In this document: piece by piece, positions 8,011 to 15,114 of the stretch
How the letters are laid out: each line of letters opens with the position of its first letter
Numbering within the stretch: position 1 is the first letter of the stretch
Origin: CAZWUK01 sp964636685
GTDB taxonomy: Bacteria > Bacillota > Clostridia > Christensenellales > CAG-138
Direction of reading: 5' to 3'
DNA length: 20,522 bases
Assembly (NCBI GenBank): GCA_964636685.1
Contig: CAZWUK010000041.1
Span: forward strand, 1-20,522
Program-made: the position numbers and the translations under genes
Notes under the pieces: generated by a model
Told to the model about the DNA's origin: nothing
Databases searched by the model: none
The model's input: the letters and a program-made list of their open reading frames with translations, nothing else

Positions 8011-8742
8011 TTATACGAGGTATTTCCCCATTTCTTGTACCACCGTCGCCGGGGTAAAGTCAATCTCTTTTTCTATCTCGCTGTCAGCCGTTCCCGCGCC
8101 GCTCACGTGCGTACAGTACAAATGCTTGACGCCCGCCTCTGCTGCAAGCCCAGACGCCTGCACCGTGGTCAAATGCGGCAGTTCTTTTCCGGTATCCTGC
8201 GCGGCAAGAAAGCAGGCGTCGGCAAGCAGTGCGTCCGCGCCCGACGCATAGACCGGAAGCTCGTCGAACCATCCCGTATCGCCCGTGTAAAAAAGGCGCT
8301 TTCCATCTTGGTCGCGGATGTCGAGCGCAAATGTCTCCACCGGATGGCGCACGGAGAAAAAGGTTGCCGTCAAGTCTCCGACCGCAACCGTCTCGCCATG
8401 GTGCATGGATCGCACCTCAAACACATCCGGCTTGAGCAGCGCGCGGTACTCTTTGGGCTGTTCCGGTGCATACACGACAAGCCGTCCCCGATACAATCCT
8501 CGTTTGATTCGGTTCTCCAGCGCATAGCGCAATATCTGCATATCCGCGCAGTGGTCAAAATGCAGATGGGATAAAAACACCGCGTCAATACGATCGATAT
8601 CCACGAGACCCGCAAGACGGGAAAACGTGCCGCTGCCCAGATCGCAAACGACGCGCGTTTCCCCGCTTTCGATAAAATAGCCGCTGGTCGCGCCGCCCGG
8701 CTGCGGAAACGGCCCATATTTCCCGAGTACGGTGCACCGCAT
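8011..8742 (-). CDS. MBL-fold metallo-hydrolase (YhfI/RNase Z-like group)
   Basis: This is a metallo-beta-lactamase fold protein of 243 residues. The metal-binding motif HLHFDH (His59, His61, Asp63, His64) is followed by the other expected ligands: a histidine at about 133 (SVRHPVETF), an aspartate at about 155 (YTGDTGW) and a histidine at about 212 (YCTHVSG). The compact layout, without a beta-CASP insert, resembles the YhfI-type hydrolases related to RNase Z. It lacks an obvious flexible exosite arm, so I do not call it a tRNA 3' processing enzyme. The substrate is unknown and the protein is probably cytoplasmic. Its ATG overlaps the stop of the upstream membrane gene (TGATG), so the two are probably translated together. 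Confidence 0.85.
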   Translation of the reverse strand: MRCTVLGKYGPFPQPGGATSGYFIESGETRVVCDLGSGTFSRLAGLVDIDRIDAVFLSHLHFDHCADMQILRYALENRIKRGLYRGRLVVYAPEQPKEYRALLKPDVFEVRSMHHGETVAVGDLTATFFSVRHPVETFALDIRDQDGKRLFYTGDTGWFDELPVYASGADALLADACFLAAQDTGKELPHLTTVQASGLAAEAGVKHLYCTHVSGAGTADSEIEKEIDFTPATVVQEMGKYLV

Positions 8743-9308
8743 CAGCGCACCCTGCTCACGGGAACCACGGTGTCATCGTGATCCGACAGTCCGCGCAGGT
8801 GAAGCTTTGGCATCAATCGCAAAAGCACCATGCCGATGGCGCCGCATACGACGCCCTGCAGCAGATCGTATCCGATCTCATGGAACGCCATGACCGGCTG
8901 TGTACGAATGACAAGGTTGAATACAAAGTACCCCAGCACCATGATGCTCTCCGCAATCGCAGCGACCACAAGCGCCCTTTTCCAGGTGTCGCAGTGCTTG
9001 GAATACCGTCCGAGGAACAGCGCCATACCGGCTTTAATCAGCATGGAGCCTACGATATACTGCGGGCTGCCGACCGCAATATCCGCAAACAGCGAGCCCA
9101 CCGCGCAGGCAAGCGCCATCCACGGCCCACCGACCACGAATACGCCGATATAGATTACGATGTCTCCGAGATTGATGTACGCGCCCGCAGGATTGCCGTT
9201 TGCCAGCGTAATCGAATCAATGTCAACACGGCAGAGCCATGTGACAAGAAAAGAAACAATGGCAGCGCTGAGAATGAGAATCAGTTTCCGGATATTCCGT
9301 TGATCCAT
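8742..9308 (-). CDS. ECF-type transporter S component (substrate unknown)
   Basis: This 188-residue membrane protein has about six hydrophobic segments. The stretch YINLGDIVIYIGVFVVGGPW followed by a small-residue-rich helix ending in ADIAVGS and then YIVGSMLIKAGMALFLG matches the pattern of substrate-capture subunits of energy-coupling factor vitamin transporters. Such subunits work with a shared EcfA/EcfA'/EcfT module, which is not in this window, so it would be a group II ECF system (inference). I see no riboswitch in the 127-base upstream region that would identify the ligand. A GGGGGA site lies seven bases before the ATG. It is the first gene after a likely promoter and overlaps the MBL gene by one base. 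Confidence 0.72.
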   Translation of the reverse strand: MDQRNIRKLILILSAAIVSFLVTWLCRVDIDSITLANGNPAGAYINLGDIVIYIGVFVVGGPWMALACAVGSLFADIAVGSPQYIVGSMLIKAGMALFLGRYSKHCDTWKRALVVAAIAESIMVLGYFVFNLVIRTQPVMAFHEIGYDLLQGVVCGAIGMVLLRLMPKLHLRGLSDHDDTVVPVSRVR

Positions 9309-9376
9309 GCTAACATCCCCCTGTTCTTACTGTGTGGATCCTATCACCATCCCGGCGGTAAGATTCCTTCCTTGTC

Positions 9377-9404
9377 ATTGTATCCTGAAAATGTGCCCCG
9401 TAAA
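9377..9404 (-). promoter_or_regulatory. Probable promoter of the ECF-MBL-pgk-tpiA-gpmI run
   Basis: On the minus strand TTTACG (9399-9404) and TACAAT (9377-9382) are 16 bases apart. The leader to the first ATG would be about 60 nt. I see no strong terminator between proS and this site, only a short AT-rich hairpin (ACATTTT/AAAATGT) just after the proS stop. Confidence 0.5.
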
Positions 9405-9435
9405 AGACAGGAATGCAACATTTTCCAAAAATGTC

Positions 9436-10881
9436 TTAATATGCCTTGGCAAAATAGATCTTGGTCGTCGCCTTCTTGCCGCAGTGGGGGCAGACAGCGT
9501 CAAGGTCGGGCTCGGATGCGCCAAGCGGCATGCAGCGCGTGGTTGCGCCGGTCTTTGCCTTGATCGCGTCTTCGCACTCCCGATCGCCGCACCAGTTGAC
9601 ACGGACAAAGCCGTTTTGAACGCCCGCGTTCAATTCGTCAAAGGTCGTAGCGTCCACCGTTCTGCTCTCTCGGATCTGAAGCGCCTTTTGGAACATGCCG
9701 TGATGCACGTCCTCCAGCAGCGCCTTGAGCGTATCGGCAAGATTTTCCATGGGCAGGGTCTGCTTTTCCAGCGTATCTCTGCGTACGGCGACCACGACGC
9801 CGTTTTCGATGTCGCGGGGACCGACCTCGATGCGAACGGGAACGCCCTTCATCTCCCACTCGTTAAATTTCCATCCCGCGCTCTGCTCACGGTCGTCAAG
9901 CTGCACGCGGATGCCTGCGTTTTTCAGCGTATCGCGCAGTTCGTTTGCCTTTTCGAGCACGCCTTCCTTGTGCATGGCAATGGGCAGGATAACCACTTGA
10001 ATGGGCGCGACATGCGGCGGCATGACAAGCCCGCGATCGTCGCCGTGCACCATAATCAAACCGCCGATCATACGGGTGGACACGCCCCAGCTGGTCGTAT
10101 AGCAGGGCTCGAGCTTGCCCTCCTTGGACAGATAGCTGATCTCATACGCCTTGGCAAAATGATCCGCCAGATTGTGGGAGGTACCCATTTGCAGCGCCTT
10201 GCCGTCCTGCATCATGGCTTCCAGCGTATAGGTCGCGTAAGCGCCGGCAAATTTTTCCTTCTCGCTCTTGCGTCCGCAGATCACGGGGATGGCAAGATCG
10301 TTTTCCATAAAATCGCGATAGGTTTCCAGCTGCTGCATCGTTTCCTGCTGCGCTTCATCAAACGTTGCGTGCGCCGTATGACCCTCCTGCCACAAAAATT
10401 CGCTTGTGCGCAGGAACGGGCGCGTGTTCTTCTCCCAGCGGACAACGTTGCACCACTGGTTGAGCTTGAGCGGCAGGTCGCGGTAGGATTGGATCCAGCG
10501 GCTGTACATGGAGCAAATGATCGTCTCGGAGGTCGGGCGCACGCAAAGGCGCTCCGTGAGCAATTCTTCGCCGCCGTGCGTGACCCACGCGACCTCCGGC
10601 GCAAAGCCTTCCACATGCTCGGCTTCCTTCTTGAGCAGGCTTTCGGGAATGAACAGCGGAAAATACGCGTTTTCATGCCCGGTCGCCTTAAATCTTGCGT
10701 CAAGCAGCGACTGGATCAGCTCCCACACGCGATAGCCGTAGGGTCTGATGACCATGCAGCCGCGCACGTCGGAATAATCGACCATTTCGGTCTTGAGAAT
10801 CACATCGGTATACCACTGCGGAAAATCCGCGGCGCGCGACGCGATCTGTGTAACAAAGCCTTCGTTGTTGTTCTTACCCAT
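9436..10881 (-). CDS. proS: Prolyl-tRNA synthetase, archaeal/eukaryotic-type
   Basis: This class II synthetase charges tRNA-Pro with proline. At 481 residues, without the editing insertion found in E. coli-type ProRS, it belongs to the short type shared with archaea and eukaryotes. Class II motif 2 is visible in FLRTSEFLWQEGHTAH and motif 3 in GGLIMVHGDDRGL. The anticodon-binding domain follows, and the type-specific C-terminal zinc domain has cysteines in WCGDRECED, TRCMPLG and CPHCGKK, ending in the expected C-terminal tyrosine. The ATG lies five bases after the stop of the upstream coiled-coil gene, with AGGAG inside that gene's end, so both are probably on the ruv transcript. I see no T-box leader. 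Confidence 0.95.
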   Translation of the reverse strand: MGKNNNEGFVTQIASRAADFPQWYTDVILKTEMVDYSDVRGCMVIRPYGYRVWELIQSLLDARFKATGHENAYFPLFIPESLLKKEAEHVEGFAPEVAWVTHGGEELLTERLCVRPTSETIICSMYSRWIQSYRDLPLKLNQWCNVVRWEKNTRPFLRTSEFLWQEGHTAHATFDEAQQETMQQLETYRDFMENDLAIPVICGRKSEKEKFAGAYATYTLEAMMQDGKALQMGTSHNLADHFAKAYEISYLSKEGKLEPCYTTSWGVSTRMIGGLIMVHGDDRGLVMPPHVAPIQVVILPIAMHKEGVLEKANELRDTLKNAGIRVQLDDREQSAGWKFNEWEMKGVPVRIEVGPRDIENGVVVAVRRDTLEKQTLPMENLADTLKALLEDVHHGMFQKALQIRESRTVDATTFDELNAGVQNGFVRVNWCGDRECEDAIKAKTGATTRCMPLGASEPDLDAVCPHCGKKATTKIYFAKAY

Positions 10882-10886
10882 TCTGT

Positions 10887-11792
10887 TTATTCTCCTGCTT
10901 TGATGATTTCATCCAATAATGTATCGAGCGAGATCTCCTCGTCGTCGTTGGTATCCGCGACAAATTGCGATACGCGCGGCACCGCGTCCCAATCGGGTTC
11001 CGGCGGTTCCATCGGCTGCGGTGTTTCCAGGGGGACGGGTTTGACGGGCGGTTCCATCGGAACAGGCGCGTACATCTCAGGCGTACCGTTTTGCTCGGAT
11101 TTGATGGCGGTCTGTTTTTCCGGCGGGTTGGGATCGAACCCAAATTCCTGCGGATCGATGCCGATGCTCAGAAAATCAAAGGCCGGCGCTTGCTCTGTTT
11201 CCACTTTATTCTCCTGCGGGCATGCCTCCAAGAGATCTTCTTCTGCTTCCTCCGGCGCGTCGGGATCGACCGACTGCGGAAGAACGCGATTTTCCAGCTT
11301 GTAGATATTGTGCATCAGCTTCTGCGGGCTGCCCTCTGCATCGGGAAGCGCATCGTTTTGTTCCACATCCTGCACATACTGATTGGGCGTCTTGATGTTG
11401 AGCGTACCGGCGACAGCTGCAAATTGCCTGGCGTAGGACTTTGCCTTTTCCGCTGCGACCTTGAGGGTCTTGTTGTATTCGGACAGCCGATCCTCATAGG
11501 CGGCGGTCTTTTTTTGGATCTCCAGCTCCATCCGCTGGCATTCGTTGCGGGAATGCTCCAAAATATCGTCCGCTTCCCGCTGTGCGTTGCGCCGGATTGT
11601 CTTTGCGGCTTCCTCCGCCTCTCTGCGCTTCTGATCCGCCGCCACGGAAGCGCGGCTCATCGTGTCAATGATTTGCCGCTCCCGTGCATGGTAATTGTCC
11701 AGCGACTGATTGAGCGAGGCAATGTGCTGCTCCATCTGACGGATTCGTTCCTCCCGCTCGGCAAGCAGGCGTTCGTATTCTTTCTTTCTCAT
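10887..11792 (-). CDS. Coiled-coil protein with disordered acidic/proline-rich tail, unknown function
   Basis: The 301-residue protein has no signal peptide or membrane helix. Residues 1 to about 125 are charged and heptad-like (EREERIRQMEQHIASLNQSL, then KRREAEEAAKTIRRNAQREA), predicting a long coiled coil that resembles DivIVA/GpsB-type or Smc-like segments. From about 145 to 280 it is acidic and rich in proline, glutamate and repeated PMEPP-type runs, so probably disordered. It ends in a short helix, ISLDTLLDEIIKAGE, that could be a docking peptide. GGAGG lies nine bases before the ATG, just after the ruvB stop, and proS follows five bases later. A DivIVA-like scaffold is the best guess, but I do not recognise the family with certainty. 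Confidence 0.8.
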   Translation of the reverse strand: MRKKEYERLLAEREERIRQMEQHIASLNQSLDNYHARERQIIDTMSRASVAADQKRREAEEAAKTIRRNAQREADDILEHSRNECQRMELEIQKKTAAYEDRLSEYNKTLKVAAEKAKSYARQFAAVAGTLNIKTPNQYVQDVEQNDALPDAEGSPQKLMHNIYKLENRVLPQSVDPDAPEEAEEDLLEACPQENKVETEQAPAFDFLSIGIDPQEFGFDPNPPEKQTAIKSEQNGTPEMYAPVPMEPPVKPVPLETPQPMEPPEPDWDAVPRVSQFVADTNDDEEISLDTLLDEIIKAGE

Positions 11793-11807
11793 GTCAATTT
11801 CCCTCCG

Positions 11808-12806
11808 TTACGCCTGCGGCGTGTAGCCAAGATGCGCATATCCGGCAGGCATTACGATGCGCCCGCGCGGCGTCCTTGCGATAAACCCGAGCTGCAACAA
11901 AAACGGCTCGTATACATCCTCGATCGTTCCGGCGTCCTCGCCGGTCGCCGCCGCAATGGTGTCTAAGCCCACAGGGCGTCCGGCGAACTTGACAATCATC
12001 GTTTCCAGCATTCTGCGATCCACCGCGTCCAGTCCCAGCTCGTCGATGCCAAGCATGTTTAAGCCCTCTCTTGCGGCGTTTAGGTCGATTCGCCCCTCCT
12101 TGCGCACCTCCGCAAAATCGCGCACCCTGCGCAAAAGCCGGTTCGCAATACGCGGCGTTCCGCGCGATCGGGACGCAATCTCGATGGCGCCCTCCGAATC
12201 GATCCTGACCTTTAAAATATCGGCGCTTCGTGTGACGATCTCTTGTAAGGATTCCGGTGTGTACAGCTCCAATTGCTCCTTGATGCCGAACCGGTCGCGC
12301 AGGGGGCTTGTGAGCATTCCCATACGGGTCGTTGCGCCGATGAGCGTAAAGCGCGGCAGATCGAGCCGGATGCTGCGAGCCGACGGCCCTTTTCCAATGA
12401 TGATATCCAGCGCATAGTCCTCCATCGCAGGATACAGGATCTCCTCGACGTTGGCATTCAGGCGGTGGATCTCGTCGATGAACAGCACGTCGCCTGCGGC
12501 AAGGTTTGTCATGATCGCCGCAAGATCGCCCGCGTGAGAGATTGCGGGGCCGCTTGTGACGCGCAGCGATACGCCCATCTCGTTGGCAATGATGCCGGCA
12601 AGCGTGGTTTTTCCCAGTCCCGGCGGGCCGTAAAACAGCGCGTGATCCAGCGATTCGCCGCGGTTTTTTGCCGCCTCGATATAGATGCGCATGTGCTCCT
12701 TGACCGCATCCTGTCCGATATACTCGCTCAGGAAATGCGGTCTTAGGCTATATTCGGTTTTTGCATCCTCCTCGCGCATGGAGGAGGAAATCAGCCGTTC
12801 TTCCAT
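11808..12806 (-). CDS. ruvB: Holliday junction branch-migration ATPase RuvB
   Basis: RuvB is the hexameric AAA+ motor that, with RuvA, drives branch migration of Holliday junctions. At 332 residues it has the usual length. Walker A is GPPGLGKT (60-67), Walker B is FIDEIHRL (DEIH at 111-114), sensor 1 lies in LIGATTRMGML, and the arginine-finger segment SPLRDRFG follows. The C-terminal winged helix contains GRPVGLDTIAAATGE and ends with the family's RGR/GY(A/x)HLG pattern. The ATG follows an AAGGA site nine bases after the ruvA stop, in an evident ruvC-ruvA-ruvB operon. Confidence 0.97.
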   Translation of the reverse strand: MEERLISSSMREEDAKTEYSLRPHFLSEYIGQDAVKEHMRIYIEAAKNRGESLDHALFYGPPGLGKTTLAGIIANEMGVSLRVTSGPAISHAGDLAAIMTNLAAGDVLFIDEIHRLNANVEEILYPAMEDYALDIIIGKGPSARSIRLDLPRFTLIGATTRMGMLTSPLRDRFGIKEQLELYTPESLQEIVTRSADILKVRIDSEGAIEIASRSRGTPRIANRLLRRVRDFAEVRKEGRIDLNAAREGLNMLGIDELGLDAVDRRMLETMIVKFAGRPVGLDTIAAATGEDAGTIEDVYEPFLLQLGFIARTPRGRIVMPAGYAHLGYTPQA

Positions 12807-12815
12807 CAGTCTTCC

Positions 12816-13415
12816 TTAATTTTTTGCAAGGCTTTTCAGCGCCTGCTTCAAAAGCTCCTCCACGGAGTCCGCAGTCTCGATCGCCGTGACCGCGCGGGAC
12901 GCGGAAAGTCCGTCATAGCCCAGCGACACAAGCGCCGCCACGGCCTCTGCGCGCATGGCGTTGCCATCGTCTGCCGCCTGTCCGGCAGCCGTTGGGATCC
13001 CTCCGCGCAGCGCAGCTTCCTGCACGCGCTCCTTGAGCTCCAATATAACCCGCTGCGCCGTCTTTTTTCCCATGCCCGAAACATGGTCAAAGGCTGCCGC
13101 GTTATCCGTCACCACCGCCGCGCAAATATCTGCGGGTGTCATGCTCGACAGCACCGACATGGCAAGCTTTGGCCCGATGCGAGAAACGGAGAGGAGTTTT
13201 TTAAACATCTCGCGCTCCTCCGTGTTGAAAAAACCGTACAGCGCCATCACACCCTCCGCAAGATGCAGATAGGTATAGAGCTTGGCAACTTTTCCCGCGG
13301 TCAACTGCCGCTGCGTGTTTGTGCTGGTGAACACCTCATATCCAACGCCGCCGCAATCGATTACCGTTCGATCGGGCAAAACATCGTCCACCATTCCCCT
13401 GAGGTATGCGTACAA
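12816..13415 (-). CDS. ruvA: Holliday junction-binding protein RuvA (TTG start)
   Basis: RuvA binds the four-way junction as a tetramer and loads RuvB. The 199-residue protein begins MYAYLRGMVDDV, the usual OB-fold domain I start. It has the helix-hairpin-helix pair in LLSVSRIGPKLAMSVLS and HVSGMGKKTAQRVILELK, and a C-terminal domain III (LVSLGYDGLSASRAV) that contacts RuvB. The start codon is TTG at 13415, supported by GGAGGA (13423-13428) exactly seven bases upstream and by the conserved N-terminus. It starts 15 bases after the ruvC stop. Confidence 0.95.
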   Translation of the reverse strand: MYAYLRGMVDDVLPDRTVIDCGGVGYEVFTSTNTQRQLTAGKVAKLYTYLHLAEGVMALYGFFNTEEREMFKKLLSVSRIGPKLAMSVLSSMTPADICAAVVTDNAAAFDHVSGMGKKTAQRVILELKERVQEAALRGGIPTAAGQAADDGNAMRAEAVAALVSLGYDGLSASRAVTAIETADSVEELLKQALKSLAKN

Positions 13416-13430
13416 GGCGTCTTCCTCCGT

Positions 13431-13928
13431 CTATTTGATACGAAAATCCTCCGCAGCGGGCCCGATGGTGCTTCCATGGCAAATGGCAGCCGCCAATGCG
13501 TCTGCCGCGTCGTCCGGCTTTGGCGCCGCGGACAACCCCAGCAGCACCTTGACCATCTGCTGCACCGCTTTTTTATCGGCATGCCCGTCGCCTGTTACGG
13601 CAAGCTTGATCTGCATGGGCGTGTATTCGTATAGCGGCAGCCCCGCCTGCTGCGCGGCGAGGATCGACACCCCTCTGCCTGCGCCGACGGCAATCGCCGT
13701 GGTGGTGTTCCGATAAAAAAACAGTTCCTCATAAACCGCAAGATCCGGCTGATACCGCTCGATCAGCTGCTTCGTGCCGTTATACAGCTGCTCCAGCCGC
13801 TGCGGAAACGGGACGCGAACCTTTGTCTCGATCACGCCGAAATCCAGCGGTACGAGCTTTGTTTGCCCGGTTTCCACGATGCCGTATCCGAGTATGGCAT
13901 ACCCCGGGTCAATCCCCAATATCCGCAA
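13431..13928 (-). CDS. ruvC: Holliday junction resolvase RuvC (TTG start)
   Basis: RuvC is the RNase H-fold endonuclease that cuts Holliday junctions. Acidic catalytic residues are visible in ILGIDPG, AVYEELFF and the PDDAADALA region near the C-terminus. The frame has an earlier GTG (13937), but no ribosome site precedes it. The TTG at 13928 lies six bases after AGGTG (13935-13939) and makes the protein begin MRILGIDPGYAI, the family's canonical N-terminus, so I choose it (165 residues). A promoter ending inside the upstream membrane-protein gene gives a very short leader. ruvA follows after 15 bases. Confidence 0.95.
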   Translation of the reverse strand: MRILGIDPGYAILGYGIVETGQTKLVPLDFGVIETKVRVPFPQRLEQLYNGTKQLIERYQPDLAVYEELFFYRNTTTAIAVGAGRGVSILAAQQAGLPLYEYTPMQIKLAVTGDGHADKKAVQQMVKVLLGLSAAPKPDDAADALAAAICHGSTIGPAAEDFRIK

Positions 13929-13934
13929 GTTTAT

Positions 13935-13939
13935 CACCT
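13935..13939 (-). promoter_or_regulatory. Ribosome binding site deciding the ruvC start
   Basis: AGGTG on the minus strand sits six bases upstream of the TTG at 13928. It overlaps the alternative GTG start at 13937, which therefore cannot use it. Confidence 0.75.
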
Positions 13940-13957
13940 ATTTACTATATTTAGTTG

Positions 13958-13986
13958 ATTGTATCACGAAAGCTGTAAACTGTAAA
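13958..13986 (-). promoter_or_regulatory. Probable promoter of the ruvCAB-proS operon
   Basis: TTTACA (13981-13986) and TACAAT (13958-13963) on the minus strand, each one base off consensus, are 17 bases apart. The -35 box and spacer lie within the last codons of the upstream membrane-protein gene. The start site near 13951 would leave a leader of about 20 nt. No GAAC-N4-GTTC LexA box is visible here, so SOS control is not supported. Confidence 0.65.
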
Positions 13987-14338
13987 TAAAATCCACAATC
14001 GCCAGCGCGGGCGCGGATACGACAATCCAAAGCAGCGAATAGGGTAAACAGATCTGCCCGTACAGATTCCACTTAAATCTCGAATAGTCCCAAACGCAAA
14101 GTCCCATGCGCACGTTAACAATCGCGCCCACAATGAATTCGACCGCCGTAATCAATACTGCGCCAAGGATGCTGCGAAGCAGCATGGACTGATACGCCCA
14201 GCGCGTAAATACGCCATAGAACAGCGCCAGCACCGTCCCGCCGGCAATCGCCATGGAAGCATGGCTTCTCCCACGCCAAAAGAATTCCAGGCAGACATAC
14301 AACGCCCCACCGCACAAAAACAGTACAAGATAGATCAT
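13964..14338 (-). CDS. Small integral membrane protein, PF06541-like (putative ABC-transporter type IV family)
   Basis: The predicted 124-residue protein has about four membrane helices. The segments GGALYVCLEFFWRGRSHASM and CVWDYSRFKWNLYGQICLPY are reminiscent of the poorly characterised PF06541 family, called putative ABC-transporter permeases in Clostridia without biochemical proof. The start is uncertain: no good ribosome site was found. The ATG at 14338 puts the first helix at the N-terminus as in relatives. In-frame alternatives are an ATG at 14422 and a TTG at 14452, which would add a basic, non-hydrophobic leader and overlap the ribosome site of the divergent gene. The 3' end carries the promoter of ruvC. 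Confidence 0.7.
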   Translation of the reverse strand: MIYLVLFLCGGALYVCLEFFWRGRSHASMAIAGGTVLALFYGVFTRWAYQSMLLRSILGAVLITAVEFIVGAIVNVRMGLCVWDYSRFKWNLYGQICLPYSLLWIVVSAPALAIVDFIYSLQLS

Positions 14339-14454
14339 ATTGCTAGACTGTCCAAAACGCCTCCGTCTATGAACGTTCACAGCTTTTGCGCCGCTTCTAA
14401 GCGGGGGATTGCCGGAATACATTTTATCAACGTCACGAACAAAGGAGGACAAGG

Positions 14455-15063
14455 ATGGACGGTCTGTCGGAAAACCGCCTGCTGCTTTCCGGGGTCATTG
14501 CATCGGATCTCGAAGAAAGCCACGGCTGTTATGGTGAAACTTTTTTCTCTTTTCTTCTCTCGGTTCCGCGAAAAAGCGGCGTCAGCGACCTTCTGCCCGT
14601 TACCGCCGCGGAGCGCGTTGTCGGTCGGTTTTGCCGCCCCGGCGTATCTGTCACGCTCACAGGGCAGGTGCGTGCCTACAGCCGCTATGACGGCGGCGCG
14701 AGTCATCTGCACATCACCGCCTATGCGCAGCGGCTTTATCCCGCGGAGGATGCTGCTCTTCCGCAGAATGAGGCGGCGCTGACCGGCTATCTCTGTAAAC
14801 CGCCGTTCTATCGCAAGACGCCGCTCTCGCGCGAGATTACGGATCTTTTGATCGCCGTCAACCGGCCGTACGGCAAGACCGATTATCTGCCGGTCATCGT
14901 CTGGGGACGAAACGCGGTGCAAGCCTGCGATTTTTTAACCGGCGACTGCGTGCATATCGAAGGCCGCTTTCAAAGCCGTGGCTATCAAAAGCGCTTCCCG
15001 GACGGGACAATCGCGCAAAAGACCGCCTATGAGATCTCTGCCTCCCTGATTGCACGGCTCTGA
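14455..15063 (+). CDS. SSB-like protein with two OB folds
   Basis: This 202-residue protein is the only plus-strand gene. Residues 6-95 (NRLLLSGVIAS ... VSVTLTGQVRAYS ... LHITAYAQRL) and 106-200 (AALTGYLCKPPFYRKTPL ... YLPVIVWGRNAV ... VHIEGRFQSRGYQKR) look like two tandem OB folds of the single-stranded DNA-binding family. The second is nearer to ordinary SSB, with its VxVWG and IEGRxQSRxY strands. It lacks the acidic C-terminal tip typical of true SSB and ends in SASLIARL. AAAGGAGG lies six bases before the ATG. A housekeeping SSB is expected elsewhere, so this is probably a paralogue or a PriB-like accessory factor (inference). The upstream 116 bases, shared with a divergent gene, hold no convincing promoter. 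Confidence 0.75.
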   Translation: MDGLSENRLLLSGVIASDLEESHGCYGETFFSFLLSVPRKSGVSDLLPVTAAERVVGRFCRPGVSVTLTGQVRAYSRYDGGASHLHITAYAQRLYPAEDAALPQNEAALTGYLCKPPFYRKTPLSREITDLLIAVNRPYGKTDYLPVIVWGRNAVQACDFLTGDCVHIEGRFQSRGYQKRFPDGTIAQKTAYEISASLIARL

Positions 15064-15070
15064 CGGCAAG

Positions 15071-15111
15071 ACACGGTCATCCGCAAGCATTCTCTTGTTG
15101 GATGACCGTGT
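15071..15111 (+). terminator. Hairpin terminator between convergent genes
   Basis: ACACGGTCATCC (15071-15082) pairs perfectly with GGATGACCGTGT (15100-15111), and CAAG/CTTG can pair inside the loop. A short T-rich run follows on the plus strand. It lies seven bases after the SSB-like gene stop and just beyond the stop of the convergent CotH gene, so it may serve both; the T-run favours the plus direction. Confidence 0.75.
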
Positions 15112-15114
15112 TTG

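Noticed and set aside
6028..8574. An 848-codon open frame on the plus strand opposite tpiA, pgk and the MBL gene
   Set aside because: It runs exactly opposite three clear conserved genes, has no recognisable motif and is a composition shadow of GC-rich codon use on the other strand.
9309..9435. A riboswitch upstream of the ECF S component
   Set aside because: I looked for conserved cores of known vitamin or purine riboswitches and saw none; the leader predicted from the promoter is only about 60 nt.
9307..11304. A 665-codon plus-strand open frame opposite proS and the coiled-coil gene
   Set aside because: It spans two genes and the intergenic region antisense, with a low-complexity serine/glycine end that is the antisense image of the proline-rich tail; no ribosome site or motif supports it.
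14370..14379. Palindrome TGAACGTTCA, considered as a LexA (SOS) box near the ruv and SSB-like genes
   Set aside because: The Gram-positive LexA box needs four bases between GAAC and GTTC; here there are none, and it is far from the ruvC promoter.
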